From IMG/VR virus record IMGVR_UViG_3300025132_000142, positions 1-34,066 of that record: 34,066 bases of DNA. One strand, 5' to 3'. Origin of the DNA: a virus. How positions within the stretch are numbered: the stretch's first letter is position 1; the number at the start of each line of letters is the position of its first letter. Shown here in pieces: positions 32,676-34,066 of the stretch. The position numbers and the translations under genes are program-made. The notes beneath the pieces are model-generated. The model saw only the letters and a list, made by a program, of their open reading frames with translations, did not search any database and had not been told where the DNA came from.

Positions 32676-32790
32676 TGTTCTTACCCTTGAGTCTGTGTTT
32701 GAAAAACAGAATCGTATTTATACCAGTGTTGATAGTAACCATGATAAGTATCCACCATTGCCACCATACTAACCCTCCTACTTCTAACAT
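32668..32790 (-). CDS. Small membrane protein, 40 aa
   Basis: First gene after the promoter at 32800-32838, with GGAG (32797-32800) eight bases before its ATG. It begins MLEVGGLVWWQWWILIMVTI, a Trp-rich membrane helix (about residues 7-30), and ends in a basic tail (KHRLKGKNND). Its end overlaps the next gene by eight bases. Good ribosome site plus overlap support translation. Confidence 0.6.
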   Translation of the reverse strand: MLEVGGLVWWQWWILIMVTINTGINTILFFKHRLKGKNND

Positions 32791-32799
32791 TTACATACT

Positions 32800-32838
32800 C
32801 CATACTTATATATTAATATATTCTAATCAATTTGTAAA
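32800..32838 (-). promoter_or_regulatory. Sigma70-like promoter, second copy of the palindromic element
   Basis: Minus strand: -35 TTTACA at 32838-32833 (5/6), 17-base spacer, -10 region TAATAT at 32815-32810. The 23 bases 32800-32822 equal 27999-28021, including the 14-bp palindrome (32808-32821). It would drive the 40-aa protein, thyX and the replication genes. It begins just downstream of the zinc-finger gene stop. Confidence 0.7.
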
Positions 32839-32840
32839 GA

Positions 32841-33044
32841 CTACTCTCTATATTTTTCTTTTATGTTGACAATCTTTTTTATTTCATCCTCTTCGTTTAT
32901 CCTAAATATCCTTTCGAGATCATCTCTTCCAAAGGTACTGTAGGCTGTTTTGTTTATATCATCTTTACAGTCAACACAGTAGTACCTATTCATTCTCTTG
33001 TCAGAAAAGGTTGCGTCTGCTCTATTACAACAATAACATCTCAT
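32841..33044 (-). CDS. Small zinc-finger protein, 67 aa
   Basis: Begins MRCYCCNRADATFSD with C3 and C6 (plus C5), followed by YYCVDCKDD with C23 and C26: a treble-clef or zinc-ribbon four-Cys site. The C-terminal half is a charged helix (DDLERIFRINEEDEIKKIV). AAAGGAT precedes the ATG. It is the first gene behind the half-site array at 33055-33112. A transcriptional or RNA-polymerase-binding regulator is plausible, by analogy with small phage zinc proteins; not proven. Confidence 0.65.
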   Translation of the reverse strand: MRCYCCNRADATFSDKRMNRYYCVDCKDDINKTAYSTFGRDDLERIFRINEEDEIKKIVNIKEKYRE

Positions 33045-33054
33045 GTCTCTATCC

Positions 33055-33112
33055 TTTAAGTATATTTGTTTATAGTATTATTATACTTAAAACAATATTA
33101 CTTTAAGTATAA
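33055..33112 (-). promoter_or_regulatory. Three TTTAAGTATA half-sites with TATAAT: operator/promoter or origin region
   Basis: TTTAAGTATA occurs at 33055-33064 and 33102-33111 on the plus strand and inverted at 33082-33091. The last two make a perfect 11-bp inverted repeat (33081-33091/33102-33112) with a 10-base spacer. On the minus strand a perfect TATAAT lies at 33085-33080, overlapping the inverted half-site, though no good -35 is seen 16-18 bases before it. A TTGACA stands further up at 33144-33139. The arrangement fits a regulated early promoter; an origin is an alternative. Confidence 0.6.
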
Positions 33113-33140
33113 GATAGGGTATCACAACTAAACTGGTTTG

Positions 33141-33359
33141 TCAAGCCACCTCCTTTAAATTAAATATAAAAGCTTTCTTTATGTTCTCAAACTCCTCTTT
33201 TCTTATGTGCATATTGAATATCTCCAAGTGGTTTCGAGCCTCTCTTATGTTTAGTTTTTTTGTTAAAATCTCGAATGTACCATCATGTTTCTCTGCTATG
33301 ATCACGTAAGAGTTAGGTAAATCCTGGATTTCCATACCGAATGTAGTTCTGTTGTTCAT
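33141..33359 (-). CDS. Hypothetical early protein, 72 aa
   Basis: Begins MNNRTTFGMEIQDLPNSYVI, with short strands and then a Lys-rich helix (about 40-68). No Cys, no membrane segment. The start overlaps the stop of the two-helix membrane protein upstream (ATGA). The gene ends just before the repeat-rich regulatory region. Not recognised. Confidence 0.65.
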   Translation of the reverse strand: MNNRTTFGMEIQDLPNSYVIIAEKHDGTFEILTKKLNIREARNHLEIFNMHIRKEEFENIKKAFIFNLKEVA

Positions 33360-33499
33360 TGTAGTTTACCTGCTAATGATGCAATTAATAAAATTATAAA
33401 CGTAATAATCAATAATCTTCCAGTGATAATTGTTTGCTTTGGTGGCATCGGTATTGCAAGAAACAAAGTCAACGCCACCACCCAAAGTAGTAATTCCAC
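33356..33499 (-). CDS. Small membrane protein with GTG start, 47 aa, two helices
   Basis: GTG at 33499-33497 overlaps the stop of the upstream gene (TAGTG) and is preceded by GAGAGGAG at good distance. The product starts with a hydrophobic helix (about residues 2-17: ELLLWVVALTLFLAIP), a short PMPPKQ turn, then a second helix (about 24-43). It ends in ATGA overlap with the next gene. Tight coupling and composition support it. Confidence 0.6.
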   Translation of the reverse strand: MELLLWVVALTLFLAIPMPPKQTIITGRLLIITFIILLIASLAGKLQ

Positions 33500-33984
33500 T
33501 ACATCAACTCCTCTCTCTTACACTCTTTGTAGTACTCGTAGTCACCATCTATGTCATACTCAAACCTCAAGTGCGAAGGTATATCTGCGAACCACCATTC
33601 ATCATCAAAGTCTACCTCGTATCTGGTGTCCTTACCGTTATCGAAAAGACCGATAAAGATGTACGAGTCATTGTAGTATGAGGCTGATAGTCCTACACCT
33701 AACCTCTCCATTGCCGCCTCGTATGCAGTGATAGGTGGGCCGTTCTTAGTCTCGAATGTGATATGCAACCACCAATCTCCTTCCTCTAATTCGGGTGGAC
33801 TACACTCAATACAGTATGCTTCCCGACTTGTACCCCACATTTCTACTGCTTTCTCGTACTCCCATGCTCCGATAGGATTAAGATACTCCAGTAAAGTACC
33901 ATCATCACAGGCTTTTTCGATAGCTGTTATGACTTCGATACCACCGCTGATAGTTAAGATATTCTGACACACACTAGACATCAT
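33499..33984 (-). CDS. Api92/YubB-like ferredoxin-fold protein
   Basis: 161 residues. NILTISGG near the N-terminus, EYEKAVEMWGTSREAY (about 43-57), then WWLHITFETKNGPPITAYEAAM and the aromatic SYYNDSYIFIGLFDNGKD match the pattern I know from Api92/YubB-like proteins of phages and plasmids (DUF1281). No catalytic function is established for them. The C-terminus is acidic. GAGGA precedes two consecutive ATGs. Confidence 0.65.
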   Translation of the reverse strand: MMSSVCQNILTISGGIEVITAIEKACDDGTLLEYLNPIGAWEYEKAVEMWGTSREAYCIECSPPELEEGDWWLHITFETKNGPPITAYEAAMERLGVGLSASYYNDSYIFIGLFDNGKDTRYEVDFDDEWWFADIPSHLRFEYDIDGDYEYYKECKREELM

Positions 33985-34066
33985 CTTCCTCTTTTCTTTG
34001 CGTTACATTTGGGAAGGCATGGTATAGCTTCCATCGGGTTTTCCGTAAGGCTCTTTCTGTGGATGC
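33974..34066 (-). CDS. 3' end of a further minus-strand gene (partial)
   Basis: A frame open to the right edge, ending TAG at 33974, 11 bases inside the next gene, in the coupled style of this block. The last 30 residues include TERALRKTRWKLYHAFPNVT and an acidic end KEEDDV. Another frame (ending 34000, ...YGKPDGSYTMPSQM) is also open to the edge, so the choice is not certain. Identity cannot be told. Confidence 0.4.
   Translation of the reverse strand, partial: ASTERALRKTRWKLYHAFPNVTQRKEEDDV

Noticed and set aside
32675-32869. 64-codon plus-strand frame across the promoter at 32800
   Set aside because: Cys/His/Ile-rich shadow opposite a coupled minus-strand micro-gene and promoter; no ribosome site.
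33081-33112. Inverted repeat considered as terminator
   Set aside because: Stem is A/T only, with a 10-base loop and no T-run on either strand, so intrinsic termination is unlikely.
1-34066. CRISPR arrays, insertion sequences, tRNA or rRNA genes
   Set aside because: No regularly spaced repeats, transposase motifs, or cloverleaf-like sequences were noticed when reading both strands; genes are packed nearly without gaps.

Overview
The window reads as the greater part of the genome of a lytic, T7-like short-tailed dsDNA phage (podovirus). It has two blocks facing each other. The plus strand from 69 to 22197 carries packaging, head, tail, ejection and lysis genes. The minus strand from the right edge down to 22235 carries DNA replication, recombination and nucleotide-metabolism genes. 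They converge on a strong, probably bidirectional terminator at 22201-22233. No RNA polymerase, integrase or tRNA gene is seen, so transcription probably depends on the host polymerase. Consistent with that, sigma70-like TTGACA-type promoters lie on the minus strand.

Late block: tail-chaperone-like protein, large terminase, portal, a 20-residue Lys-rich peptide, scaffold, major capsid protein, two beta-rich structural proteins separated by a C(UUCG)G terminator, tail tubes A and B, a gp13-like acetyltransferase-fold protein, and three ejection/internal proteins (236, 1462 and 836 aa, the last with a lysozyme-like domain). A lysis/accessory module follows: M15 endopeptidase, TM plus coiled-coil proteins, holin candidate and a u-spanin-like lipoprotein. 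The block ends in a run of tiny, very basic or Cys-containing proteins and a small beta-barrel-like exported protein.

Early/middle block, in transcription order from the right edge: a partial gene, an Api92-like protein, small membrane and zinc-finger proteins, ThyX, primase-helicase, family A DNA polymerase, ssDNA-binding protein, a Cas4/AddB-type Fe-S exonuclease, T7-type endonuclease I, metallophosphoesterase, MazG, B12-dependent class II ribonucleotide reductase, and a DUF3310 protein. Together these would recycle host nucleotides into dNTPs and replicate and resolve phage DNA. Many genes overlap by TAATG or ATGA, implying translational coupling.

Host and relatives (inference): the combination T7-like replication genes + ThyX + class II RNR + MazG + metallophosphoesterase without RNA polymerase is what I know from marine roseophage SIO1 and the cobaviruses (Zobellviridae-like podoviruses), so a marine alphaproteobacterial host is likely. 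The tail fibre gene is missing and probably lies beyond the left edge. The most interesting unexplained items are a duplicated promoter with an embedded palindrome, a three-half-site repeat array near the early promoter region, a family of three small two-cysteine proteins spread over both strands, several overlooked micro-genes, and the unusual active-site residues in the phosphoesterase and the polymerase.
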